DNA from: Oscillospiraceae bacterium
GTDB taxonomy: Bacteria; Bacillota; Clostridia; Oscillospirales; Ruminococcaceae
Length of the DNA: 34,486 nt
Direction of reading: 5' to 3'
Assembly (NCBI GenBank): GCA_022508825.1
Contig: JAFLUI010000012.1
Coordinates: forward strand, 1-34,486
Numbering within the stretch: position 1 is the stretch's first letter; each line of letters begins with the position of its first letter. The position numbers and the translations under genes are program-made. This document shows positions 1 through 7,558 of this stretch, one piece after another. The notes under the pieces were generated by a model. That model ran no database searches. It was not told where the DNA came from and worked only from the letters and a program-made list of their open reading frames with translations.

Positions 1-27
1 GCGCCAGCCGCGCTGGACCGGCTGCTG

Positions 28-52
28 TGATTTAGCGCAAAGCGCTAAATCA
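28..52. repeat. Perfect 11-bp inverted repeat with AAA loop
   Basis: TGATTTAGCGC is followed by AAA and its exact reverse complement. There is no T-tract on either side, so a simple intrinsic terminator is not supported. A frame entering from the window edge (codons 1-27) hits TGA at 28-30, so the hairpin may directly follow the end of an upstream + strand gene. Too little is visible to name that gene. Confidence 0.5.
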
Positions 53-113
53 ATTGCCCACTCTTGTGAGTTAAATGATAATTTACGTTCCAATACAAAT
101 TTTTAAAAAAATA

Positions 114-142
114 TTGAATTTTTCTGCAAAATGATATATAAT
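114..142 (+). promoter_or_regulatory. Sigma-A promoter for the SPFH gene
   Basis: A -35 TTGAAT at 114-119 and a -10 TATAAT at 137-142 are separated by exactly 17 bases in AT-rich DNA. This lies about 50 bases before the ATG at 194, which has AAAGGAG just upstream. No operator-like symmetry was seen. Confidence 0.8.
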
Positions 143-193
143 AATCTTTAAAGGCATTCGCCATAATTTTTAGGATCAAAGGAGCTGTTACAT

Positions 194-1516
194 ATGGGTC
201 TTATCAAAGCCGCAATGAACGCTGTGGGAGGCAACCTTGCCGACCAGTGGAAGGAATTTTTCTACTGCGAGGCTATGCCCTCGGATGTTCTTGTGAAAAA
301 AGGTCAGAAGAAAGTAAACGGACGCTCGTCAAATACCAAGGGCGACGACAACGTTATCACACAGGGCTCGGGCATCGCAGTTGCTGACGGTCAGTGCATG
401 ATAATCGTGGAGAACGGCAGGATTATAGACGTCTGCGCAGAGCCGGGCAACTATGAGTTCAATATCTCCGGAGAACCCACCATCTTTGCGGGAGACCTTG
501 GTACAAGCATCAAGGAGACCTTCTCCAGCATCGGCTCCAGAATAGCTCACGGAGGCATGGCTGCCACCGATACAAGAGTCTACTACTTCAACACCAAGGA
601 GATCGTGGGCAACAAGTACGGCACCCCCTCTCCCGTTCCCTTCCGTGTCGTGGACAGGAATATCGGGCTTGACATCGACGTTTCCATCCGCTGCAACGGA
701 GAGTTTTCCTATAAGATCATCGACCCCCTCCTTTTCTATACGAATGTGTGCGGAAATGTTTCATCGGTATACTATAAATCCGAGATAGACAGTATGCTCA
801 AGACCGAGCTTATGACCGCTCTCCAGCCTGCTTTTGCAAAGCTCTCCGATATGGGGATAAGGCACAGTGCCCTCCCGGGTCACACCATGGAGATCGCAGA
901 CGCTCTCAATGAGATACTTTCAAAGAAGTGGACTGAGCTCAGAGGCATAAAGATCGCTTCCTTCGGCATGAATTCGGTAACTATCCCTCCCGAGGACGAA
1001 AAGATGATAAAGGAGCTCCAGCGCACCGCTACCATGCGGGATCCCGCAATGGCAGCAGCTACAATGGTTGGAGCTCAGGGCGACGCTATGAAGGCGGCTG
1101 CAGGCAACAGCGCAGGAGCTATGACAGGCTTTATGGGCATAGGCATGGCTCAGCAGGCAGGAGGTCTGAACGCTCAGGCTCTGTTCGGCATGGCAGCTCA
1201 GAATCAGCAAGCGCAGGCTCAGCAGGCACAGAACGCTCCCGCAGGAGACACATGGACCTGCTCATGCGGAGCAAAGAATACCACAAAGTTCTGCTCGGAA
1301 TGCGGAAAACCAAAGCCCTCTGCAGATGGCTGGACCTGCTCATGCGGAGCAGTCAACAAGGGAAAATTCTGCTCAGAGTGCGGAAAGCCCAAGCCTGCGG
1401 GAGAGCCCCTCTACCGCTGCGACAAATGCGGCTGGGAGCCTGCAGACCCCAAAAATCCGCCGAAATTCTGTCCCGAATGCGGAGATGTTTTTGACGAAAA
1501 TGACATAACCAAGTAA
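194..1516 (+). CDS. SPFH/virion-core-like protein with C-terminal zinc ribbons
   Basis: A 440-residue protein. Residues 1-270 resemble the SPFH-domain 'virion core protein' family (YdjI-like), soluble or membrane-associated scaffolds of poorly defined function. There is no signal peptide or obvious membrane segment. Residues 280-350 are a low-complexity Ala/Met/Gln/Gly linker. The C-terminus carries three zinc ribbons: C356/C358-C367/C370, C382/C384-C393/C396 and C409/C412-C426/C429. The first two are near copies of each other. AAAGGAG sits 8-9 bases before the ATG. The gene has its own promoter and terminator, so it is probably monocistronic. The family call rests on overall sequence character and the SPFH plus zinc-ribbon layout. 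In the family these proteins are often linked to envelope stress and phage-shock-like functions, but nothing in the neighbourhood shows the role here. Confidence 0.75.
   Translation: MGLIKAAMNAVGGNLADQWKEFFYCEAMPSDVLVKKGQKKVNGRSSNTKGDDNVITQGSGIAVADGQCMIIVENGRIIDVCAEPGNYEFNISGEPTIFAGDLGTSIKETFSSIGSRIAHGGMAATDTRVYYFNTKEIVGNKYGTPSPVPFRVVDRNIGLDIDVSIRCNGEFSYKIIDPLLFYTNVCGNVSSVYYKSEIDSMLKTELMTALQPAFAKLSDMGIRHSALPGHTMEIADALNEILSKKWTELRGIKIASFGMNSVTIPPEDEKMIKELQRTATMRDPAMAAATMVGAQGDAMKAAAGNSAGAMTGFMGIGMAQQAGGLNAQALFGMAAQNQQAQAQQAQNAPAGDTWTCSCGAKNTTKFCSECGKPKPSADGWTCSCGAVNKGKFCSECGKPKPAGEPLYRCDKCGWEPADPKNPPKFCPECGDVFDENDITK
1253..1408 (+). repeat. Tandem 78-bp duplication encoding two zinc ribbons
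   Basis: Two 78-bp units start with the same bases (TGGACCTGCTCATGCGGAGCA) at 1253 and 1331, and encode WTCSCGA-CSECGKPKP twice. The core codons are largely identical between units, which suggests an in-frame duplication inside the SPFH gene. The third ribbon is more diverged and has a different CxxC spacing. Confidence 0.8.
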
Positions 1517-1525
1517 AAATCAGCC

Positions 1526-1566
1526 TCCCCCGTCCCCGGTTTAAAGCCCGGACGGGGGATTTTGTT
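1526..1566 (+). terminator. Intrinsic terminator after the SPFH gene
   Basis: A perfect 10-bp GC-rich stem (TCCCCCGTCC, 1526-1535, with 1550-1559) is followed by TTTTGTTT. It starts 10 bases after the TAA stop, and the next promoter begins at 1578. Confidence 0.92.
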
Positions 1567-1577
1567 TGTCAGCGGTA

Positions 1578-1606
1578 TTGACATTCATCGAAAAAAAGTG
1601 TATAAT
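1578..1606 (+). promoter_or_regulatory. Consensus sigma-A promoter of the LRR-aro operon
   Basis: TTGACA at 1578-1583 and TATAAT at 1601-1606 both match the consensus fully, with a 17-base spacer. Transcription should begin near 1612. The reading frame of the downstream gene is open back to 1566, but any start before about 1612 would lie inside the promoter, so the ATG at 1659 is the start. Confidence 0.92.
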
Positions 1607-1658
1607 GTACATTGGTGTATTAATTTTACAGGCAGACGCCCTGAAAGGAAGATCTTAT

Positions 1659-2684
1659 ATGAAAATAAAAAATATATCCGCACTGATCCTTTCTGCCTCT
1701 CTGGCGCTCACCATGTCAGGATGTGCGCTTTTCGGCGGCGGAGACGATGCTCCCGATGAGACCAGACCCATGAACGCAGATGAATACGAGTCCCGTATCA
1801 GCGAGCTTGAAAGCCAGGTGGAATCCCTTAAAGCGGAAACCGTGGTGCAGATCGGATTCAGAGACAAGACCGACTACATCCTCGGAAAGGACAATCCCGC
1901 AGTAAGCGAGGCTGCCGCCCTTAAAGAGGAGGCTATGGCAGACCTGCCCGCTACCATCACTATAAAGGGCACAGAGTACAGCACAAGACTCACTTCACTT
2001 ACACTGAATAATATGGGTCTGAATGATGATGATATCAAGGATCTTAAGTACATGGTAAACCTCACAGAGCTTCATATGTACCAGAACCATGTTACCGATA
2101 TTACTCCGTTAAAGGGTCTTACAAGCCTTAAGACACTTTCCCTTTTCAATAACGATATCACCGATATTTCCCCTCTGGCAGGACTTATCGGACTTGAAAC
2201 ACTGTACCTCCGCGGCAACAATATCAGCGATATATCCGCGCTGGACGGACTGCACAATGTCCAGACACTGGATATCTCGGAAAATAACATCAAGGATATA
2301 ACACCTCTGTCCGAGCTCAGAAATGTAAAGCTGCTTCGTATCAACGACAACGATATTTCCGATATATCCGCACTCAGCGGACTTAAAAGTATGGACAGGC
2401 TCCATATGCAGAACAACAGCATTTCCGATATCACACCGCTGACAGCAATGGCTGATCTAACGGAGGTATATCTGGAAAACAACAATGTTTCCGATGTTGA
2501 ACCTCTCATGTCCCTGACGTCCCTGGGATGGATAAAGCTTGGATACAACCCTGTTACAAACTTTACCCCCATTACCCATCTCACTCAGCTTAAAAAGCTG
2601 TACATAGAGGGTATAAACCTTCCGGAAGACGAGCTGCAGTCCCTGCAGGATAAGCTTCCCGACACTACCCTCGTTACAAAATAA
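1659..2684 (+). CDS. Leucine-rich-repeat lipoprotein, internalin-like repeats
   Basis: A 341-residue protein starting at the ATG preceded by AAAGGA. The signal peptide ends in a lipobox, LTMSGC, with C22 as the lipidated cysteine, so the protein should be anchored on the outer face of the membrane. Residues 38-58 look like a short coiled coil. From about residue 110 to 330 there are roughly nine 22-residue LRRs of the LxxLxxLxLxxNxIxDIxPL type, as in Listeria internalins and other Firmicutes surface proteins. The motif normally gives a curved protein-binding surface, and the ligand is unknown. The gene directly follows a consensus promoter and lies 30 bases before aroF without a terminator. 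It therefore seems to lead an operon of shikimate genes, an odd partner for a surface lipoprotein. Confidence 0.9.
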   Translation: MKIKNISALILSASLALTMSGCALFGGGDDAPDETRPMNADEYESRISELESQVESLKAETVVQIGFRDKTDYILGKDNPAVSEAAALKEEAMADLPATITIKGTEYSTRLTSLTLNNMGLNDDDIKDLKYMVNLTELHMYQNHVTDITPLKGLTSLKTLSLFNNDITDISPLAGLIGLETLYLRGNNISDISALDGLHNVQTLDISENNIKDITPLSELRNVKLLRINDNDISDISALSGLKSMDRLHMQNNSISDITPLTAMADLTEVYLENNNVSDVEPLMSLTSLGWIKLGYNPVTNFTPITHLTQLKKLYIEGINLPEDELQSLQDKLPDTTLVTK

Positions 2685-2714
2685 AATTCTGTTATATAAC
2701 CGGAGGAAAATAAA

Positions 2715-3731
2715 ATGATCATCATCCTTAAAAAAGACGCCCAGGCGGAATCCGTCCGCAGACTGGAAGATATCCTTAAAAGCAAGGGCATAAGCACAAA
2801 CCACATTCAGGGTGCAAACCAGAATATCATCGGTCTTGTGGGAGATACCTCTATCATAGACATGGACAACCTTTACGCACAGGACTGCGTTGAGGACATC
2901 CGCCGTGTTCAGGAGCCCTACAAAAAGGCAAACAGGAAGTTCCATCCCGATGACACCGTTATCCCCGTAAGAGATACCGTCATCGGAAACGGCTCACTTC
3001 AGATAATCGCAGGACCCTGCTCTGTTGAAAGCGAGGAGCAGATCATCACCACAGCCATCGCCTGCAAGAATGCCGGAGCAACCATGCTCAGAGGAGGAGC
3101 ATTCAAGCCCAGAACGTCCCCTTACTCTTTTCAGGGAATGGGCGCAGATGGCATAAAGCTCCTTATCAAGGCGCGTGAGGAAACAGGACTTCCCATAGTC
3201 ACCGAGATCATGAACAGCGCAGACCTTGACCTTTTCGCCGATGTGGACGTCATTCAAGTAGGCGCGAGAAATATGCAGAACTTCGAGCTTCTTAAGGCTC
3301 TCGGCAAATCAAGCAAGCCTATACTTCTTAAAAGAGGACTGTCCAGCACTCTTGAAGAGCTGCTCATGTCCGCTGAATATATCATGGCAGAGGGCAACAT
3401 GAACGTCATCCTCTGCGAAAGAGGTATCCGTACCTTTGAGACCATGACCAGAAACACCTTCGACCTTTCCATGATACCTCTCATGAAGGAAAAGTCACAC
3501 CTGCCTATCTGCGCAGACCCCTCTCACGCAACGGGCATCTACTCACTTATCGAGCCCATGTCCCTTGCAGCAGTGATCTCCGGTGCAGACGCTCTTGAAA
3601 TTGAGGTACACAACGATCCAAAGAGCGCTCTTTCCGACGGCGGTCAGCAGCTTACTCCCCAGAGATTTGCCGACATGATGGTAAAGATAAAGGACCTTGC
3701 CAAATACCTTGGACGGACATTAGGTAAGTGA
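2715..3731 (+). CDS. aroF: 3-deoxy-7-phosphoheptulonate (DAHP) synthase, type I-beta
   Basis: Condenses phosphoenolpyruvate and erythrose 4-phosphate to DAHP, the first step of the shikimate pathway, in the cytoplasm. It has 338 residues, the size of the Thermotoga maritima enzyme, with the same layout: an N-terminal ferredoxin-like regulatory domain (about 1-65) and then the barrel. The expected metal ligands are present as C102, H271, E297 and D308. Other motifs are AGPCSVES, KPRTSPYSFQG (131-141), ILLKRG and CADPSHATG. In this family the N-terminal domain gives feedback inhibition by aromatic amino acids, which I infer here. The ATG has GGAGG 8 bases upstream. It lies 30 bases after the LRR gene and 23 before aroA. 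The symbol aroF follows Firmicutes usage; aroG or aroA are also used for this enzyme. Confidence 0.96.
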   Translation: MIIILKKDAQAESVRRLEDILKSKGISTNHIQGANQNIIGLVGDTSIIDMDNLYAQDCVEDIRRVQEPYKKANRKFHPDDTVIPVRDTVIGNGSLQIIAGPCSVESEEQIITTAIACKNAGATMLRGGAFKPRTSPYSFQGMGADGIKLLIKAREETGLPIVTEIMNSADLDLFADVDVIQVGARNMQNFELLKALGKSSKPILLKRGLSSTLEELLMSAEYIMAEGNMNVILCERGIRTFETMTRNTFDLSMIPLMKEKSHLPICADPSHATGIYSLIEPMSLAAVISGADALEIEVHNDPKSALSDGGQQLTPQRFADMMVKIKDLAKYLGRTLGK

Positions 3732-3754
3732 GCAGAAAGGAATAATCAACATAT

Positions 3755-4981
3755 ATGGATATAAAAGTCTACCCATCAAAGCTGATAGGTACTCTGAATG
3801 CCCCCTCATCAAAGGCGTATTCCCAAAGAATGATAATCGCCGCCGCTCTTGCGGAAGGGGTATCTGAAATTTCCAACTTAACAGTTTCAAAGGATATAAG
3901 CGTTTCCGCTGCCGCTATGGAGGCTCTGGGCGCTACCGTCCATGCGGATGAGGATACCTTTACCATTTCAGGTATAAAAAATCCCCCTGCAAAGGCGGAC
4001 ATCGACTGCTGCGAAAGCGGCGCTACACTCAGATTTGTTATTCCCATTGCTGCGGCTCTGGGAACGGAGTCCGATTTCAAGGGACAGGGAAAGCTTCCCC
4101 AGCGTCCCATTACCCCGTATATCAGGGAGCTTTCAGCAAAGGGCATCACCTTTGACCCTCAGGGAGGGCTCCCCCTGCATATGAGCGGCAGGCTTCTTCC
4201 CGGAGAATATAAAATGGAGGGGGACATCTCCTCCCAGTTCATTACAGGACTGCTTTACGCTCTCCCCCTTTGTGACGGAGACTCCTCCGTAAAGCTTACC
4301 TCGGTGCTCCAGTCCAAGCCCTATGTGGATATGACCATAAACGCTCTGAAAAGGTTCGGAGTGGAGATAAACGAGACTGCGGAAAACGGTCTGCCTGTAT
4401 ATAATGTAAAAGGCGGGCAAAAATATACTCATTGTAATATCAGTGTTGAGGGCGACTACTCACAGGCGGCGTTTTTCTACGTTGCAAACGCCCTTGGCTC
4501 AGAGATAGAGATAAAAAATCTTGACAAGAACACTGCACAGGGAGACAGGGCTATAGTTGATATCATAGCAAGCTGCGGAAATGAGCTTTCGCCCTTTACC
4601 GCGGACGTGGGAGATATCCCCGACCTGGTGCCCATACTTACAGTGCTTGGCTGTCTTACTAAGGGAACGAGCCGCATTGTCAATGCTGCGCGGCTTAAAA
4701 TAAAGGAAAGCGACCGGCTTGTAGATGTTGCAAGGGCGCTTAACTCAATTGGCGGAAAGGTCACTGCAGGAGACGACTTCTTAGAGATGCAGCCTGTGGA
4801 AAAATTCACAGGGGGAGAAGTGGATGCCTGCAACGACCACAGGATCGTGATGTCAGCGGCAATAGCTGCCCTGTCCTCCGATTCACCGGTAATTATCAAG
4901 GGAGCGGAAGCGGTAAATAAAAGCTATCCGAGATTCTTTGAGGATTACAAGGCTCTTGGCGGAAAATTTGAAATACTCTAA
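3755..4981 (+). CDS. aroA: 3-phosphoshikimate 1-carboxyvinyltransferase (EPSP synthase)
   Basis: Joins shikimate 3-phosphate and phosphoenolpyruvate to give EPSP, the sixth shikimate step. It has 408 residues and two pseudo-symmetric halves. Recognisable sites are SSKAYSQR (18-25), CCESGATLRF (85-94), QRPITP, GDISSQF, GDIPDLVPIL, KIKESDRL, DHRIVMSAA and NKSYPRFFEDY. By my alignment the E. coli Ser23 position is Ala21, Thr97 is Ala90 and Pro101 is Phe94. Lys22, Gly96, Arg100, the SSQ triad, the IPD aspartate and the KESDR glutamate are kept, so I expect an active enzyme with a divergent substrate pocket. AAAGG lies about 14 bases before the ATG, which is a little far. It is probably co-transcribed with aroF. 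Confidence 0.95.
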   Translation: MDIKVYPSKLIGTLNAPSSKAYSQRMIIAAALAEGVSEISNLTVSKDISVSAAAMEALGATVHADEDTFTISGIKNPPAKADIDCCESGATLRFVIPIAAALGTESDFKGQGKLPQRPITPYIRELSAKGITFDPQGGLPLHMSGRLLPGEYKMEGDISSQFITGLLYALPLCDGDSSVKLTSVLQSKPYVDMTINALKRFGVEINETAENGLPVYNVKGGQKYTHCNISVEGDYSQAAFFYVANALGSEIEIKNLDKNTAQGDRAIVDIIASCGNELSPFTADVGDIPDLVPILTVLGCLTKGTSRIVNAARLKIKESDRLVDVARALNSIGGKVTAGDDFLEMQPVEKFTGGEVDACNDHRIVMSAAIAALSSDSPVIIKGAEAVNKSYPRFFEDYKALGGKFEIL

Positions 4982-5088
4982 GACGGAAGTGCAGAACAGT
5001 CCTGCAGCTGCGGGAGCAGGATACCGTAAGGATCATAGCCCCTGTGCGTCGGGACGTTTGCACAGTATCAAAGGAAAGGAGTTAAAAT
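4982..5088 (+). other. aroA-aroC spacer with two small hairpins
   Basis: A 107-base spacer, longer than other gaps in this operon. It contains a 6-bp stem TCCTGC/GCAGGA (5000-5005 with 5016-5021) and a second 6-bp stem CTGTGC/GCACAG (5042-5047 with 5060-5065). The aroC ribosome site AAAGGAAAGGAG follows. I see no T-tract, no promoter with both boxes, no small ORF and no T-box or leader-peptide signature. A processing or mRNA-stability element is possible. Confidence 0.35.
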
Positions 5089-6180
5089 ATGTCCTCATTC
5101 TGGAATCATAATCTTACTATATCGATTTTCGGCGAATCCCACGGTCCTGCTATAGGTGTTACTCTTGATAAGCTCCCCTCGGGAGAATATATTGACGCAG
5201 AGGAGCTTAAATTCTTCATGTCAAGACGGGCTCCCAAAAAGGATGCTACGTCTACCCACCGTCATGAGACGGATATGCCGAACATCCTGTCGGGCATTTA
5301 CAATAACTATACCACAGGTACGCCTCTGGCGGCGTTTATCAATAACAGCGACACTCATTCACAGGACTACGGAAATATCGCAAAGCTTGCACGTCCGGGT
5401 CATGCAGACTACACAGGTGCGCTCAGATACAAGGGCTTCAACGACGTAAGGGGCGGAGGACATTTCTCAGGCAGACTTACCGCTCCCCTTTGCTTCGCAG
5501 GAGCTATATGCGGACAGATACTGGAGCGCAGAGGCATCTACACAGGCGCCCATATACTCCAGATACACAATATCAAAGAGAAAAAATTCGACCCATGCAA
5601 TGTGACCAAGGAGGAGATCGTCGCCCTTAGAAGGAAGAAATTCCCCACTCTCAACGACAAAAAGGGGGCGGCAATGGTGGACGATATCGCAAAGGCAAGA
5701 GAGTCTCTGGACAGTCTTGGCGGAATAATTGAATGTGTCATCACCAATGTTCCCGCAGGTATAGGCTCCCCTATTTTTGAGGGGCTGGAAAACAGCATAT
5801 CCCAGCTTGTTTTCGGCATCCCTGCTGTAAAGGGCATCGAGTTCGGAGCAGGCTTTACCGCTGCTGAAATGCTTGGAAGCCAGAACAACGACGAGTTCTA
5901 TGTAGATGACCACGGTCATATACTTACCAAAACCAATAATCACGGCGGTATCCTGGGAGGCATCTCCTCGGGTATGCCTATAGTTTTCAGAGTGGCATTC
6001 AAGCCTACACCGTCTATTGCAAGACCCCAGGAAACGGTGAACCTTTCCACGCTGCAGAACGAGACCCTTGAAATAAAGGGCAGACACGACCCATGCGTGG
6101 TGCCAAGAGCAGTTCCCTGCGTGGAATCAGCGGCAAATATCGCGATACTTTCTCATATGCTGGCTTATCCAAATTTCTGA
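5089..6180 (+). CDS. aroC: Chorismate synthase
   Basis: Performs the FMN-dependent 1,4-elimination of phosphate from EPSP to give chorismate, the precursor of aromatic amino acids and folate. It has 363 residues, normal for the family. Signature segments include FGESHGPAIGV (residues 11-21), MSRRAPKKD, RPGHADYTGALRY, DVRGGGHFSGR, GGILGGISSGMPI and GRHDPCVVPRAVPC near the C-terminus. A strong AAAGGAG precedes the ATG. It follows aroA after a 107-base spacer with no terminator, so aroF, aroA and aroC are probably on one transcript. Together they cover the entry and the last two steps of the pathway. The genes for the middle steps are not in this window. Confidence 0.97.
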   Translation: MSSFWNHNLTISIFGESHGPAIGVTLDKLPSGEYIDAEELKFFMSRRAPKKDATSTHRHETDMPNILSGIYNNYTTGTPLAAFINNSDTHSQDYGNIAKLARPGHADYTGALRYKGFNDVRGGGHFSGRLTAPLCFAGAICGQILERRGIYTGAHILQIHNIKEKKFDPCNVTKEEIVALRRKKFPTLNDKKGAAMVDDIAKARESLDSLGGIIECVITNVPAGIGSPIFEGLENSISQLVFGIPAVKGIEFGAGFTAAEMLGSQNNDEFYVDDHGHILTKTNNHGGILGGISSGMPIVFRVAFKPTPSIARPQETVNLSTLQNETLEIKGRHDPCVVPRAVPCVESAANIAILSHMLAYPNF

Positions 6181-6225
6181 CAGGAAACAAGCGGCAGACG
6201 ATAAATAAAAAGGGGGGATAACAGT

Positions 6226-6942
6226 ATGTCATCAAAAAAGCGTGAACAGGAATATGACAATAACCGCCGTCACTATAAAGAAATACAGGGCGGATTCAAA
6301 TTTGGCCTGCTGACAACTGTAATACCCGCCGGAACAGCTGTTTTAGGCATGATACTGTACTATTTCATACGGGGTCTGGCAATGCTGGCAGGCGCAACGA
6401 TGCTTGTCGGTCAGTGGATCGTCAACACGGAAATGGGTGCAGAGTCCACAGGTGAGACTTCCGGTCTCGGATATGCAGTCGATTATGGATTCATTGCATA
6501 TCTGCTGGCGGCAGCTGTCCTTGCCATAGTGGCATTTTCCCTTAAGAAAAAGGTCTTCAACAAAATTCTCCTGCTGCTCTTTATTGCAGGGGGACTGTAC
6601 GGGCTTACCGGAATGTTCACAGGCAGCTGCTCTGTTGTGCAGGGTCTGTTCCTGTTTGCCTTCGGAAGCTACGAAACATGGCTGGAGCTCTACCTTCTGC
6701 GTCTCCACAGGGAACTGGATGAGCTGTCTCTGAAAGAAGGCTTCCCTGATTTTATCATCGCACTTAACGAGCCTAAAACAATGGCTAATACAAGCGGTCT
6801 TACCTATAAGCAGAGCGAGTTTCAGAAGCGTCAGCGCAAAGAAGAGGGCTATGAAAAGCTTCCTGTCAATACTGCCATGGACGAGCTCACACTTGATACA
6901 GAGCTTCCAAAGGGGAACCGCAAGATAGACAATATGATGTGA
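6226..6942 (+). CDS. Polytopic membrane protein, unknown function
   Basis: A 238-residue protein I do not recognise. It has a charged, hydrophilic N-terminus (about 1-25), then four to five hydrophobic stretches at about 26-47, 50-66, 86-106, 109-128 and 130-150. A cytoplasm-like, charged C-terminal tail of about 85 residues follows. The pattern suggests a multi-span inner-membrane protein with the N-terminus inside. There is no signal peptide and no catalytic motif. The start is an ATG preceded by GGGGGG. It sits 45 bases after aroC and 15 before a DUF4364-like gene, so it is likely part of the same transcript. Nothing in it links it to aromatic synthesis; it could be an unrelated passenger. 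Confidence 0.75.
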   Translation: MSSKKREQEYDNNRRHYKEIQGGFKFGLLTTVIPAGTAVLGMILYYFIRGLAMLAGATMLVGQWIVNTEMGAESTGETSGLGYAVDYGFIAYLLAAAVLAIVAFSLKKKVFNKILLLLFIAGGLYGLTGMFTGSCSVVQGLFLFAFGSYETWLELYLLRLHRELDELSLKEGFPDFIIALNEPKTMANTSGLTYKQSEFQKRQRKEEGYEKLPVNTAMDELTLDTELPKGNRKIDNMM

Positions 6943-6957
6943 TCCGGAGCAGCGCTT

Positions 6958-7524
6958 ATGAATGATTTTTTAATAACAGAGACAGATTCTCCTCATGCGG
7001 CAAAAGTACTGCTCTGTTTTTTGCTGGAAAAATTAAACCGCCCCGTTGAAGAAACACAGCTTTACGAAATATCAATGAGAAGCGGTGTGATCAATTATTT
7101 TCATTACACCGAGGCTATGGAGGATCTGCTTAAAAACGGCTCTGTCACAAGACAGGAACGGGACAAAAAAACATATATCGTCCTTGAAGAAAAAGGACGC
7201 CTCGGAGCGGACTATTTTAATGACACCGTCCCGTATTATTTCCGCAAGCAGCTTCTTGCAGAGGCTCTCCGTTACTTTGCAAGGCTGGAACGGGAAAGTG
7301 AAGCGGATATAGAGATACTTCCGCAGGAAAACGGATATGAAGTAAGGTGCATGATAAAGGACGGAAAGCTTGATCTGATGAATATCGGTCTGTATGCTCC
7401 CGACACAGATCAGGCACAGCTTCTCAAAGAAAAGATCATGCTTGACCCTCTCGGATTCTACAACAAGGTCGTTGGCTATGCATTAGGTCTTGAGGAACAG
7501 ATCCCTGAGATCAATGATATATAA
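6958..7524 (+). CDS. DUF4364-like winged-helix protein
   Basis: A 188-residue soluble protein resembling the DUF4364 family of Clostridia. The N-terminal 80 residues look like a winged-helix DNA-binding fold: helix AAKVLLCFLLEKL, then a second and third helix ending at GSVTRQERDKKTYIVLEEKG, which has the character of a beta wing. The C-terminal 90 residues are mixed alpha/beta and could be an oligomerisation or sensing domain. No enzymatic motif is visible. It lies 15 bases after the membrane-protein gene, with only a weak ribosome site (GGAGC), so it may be translationally linked. Family members are conserved but uncharacterised, and a regulatory role is inference from the fold. Confidence 0.65.
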   Translation: MNDFLITETDSPHAAKVLLCFLLEKLNRPVEETQLYEISMRSGVINYFHYTEAMEDLLKNGSVTRQERDKKTYIVLEEKGRLGADYFNDTVPYYFRKQLLAEALRYFARLERESEADIEILPQENGYEVRCMIKDGKLDLMNIGLYAPDTDQAQLLKEKIMLDPLGFYNKVVGYALGLEEQIPEINDI

Positions 7525-7558
7525 ATTTTGATTTGTAATCACGAAAGGAGACAAAAAT

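Noticed and set aside
1566..1658. A 31-codon N-terminal extension of the LRR lipoprotein
   Set aside because: It contains the promoter and lies before the expected transcription start; the signal peptide and lipobox fit only the ATG at 1659.
2050..2600. Regular spacing suggestive of a CRISPR or tandem DNA repeat
   Set aside because: The period of 66 bases is the LRR coding repeat; the DNA units are diverged, with no constant repeat.
4982..5088. T-box or tryptophan-type attenuator before aroC
   Set aside because: No specifier-loop or antiterminator sequence, no T-tract and no leader peptide.
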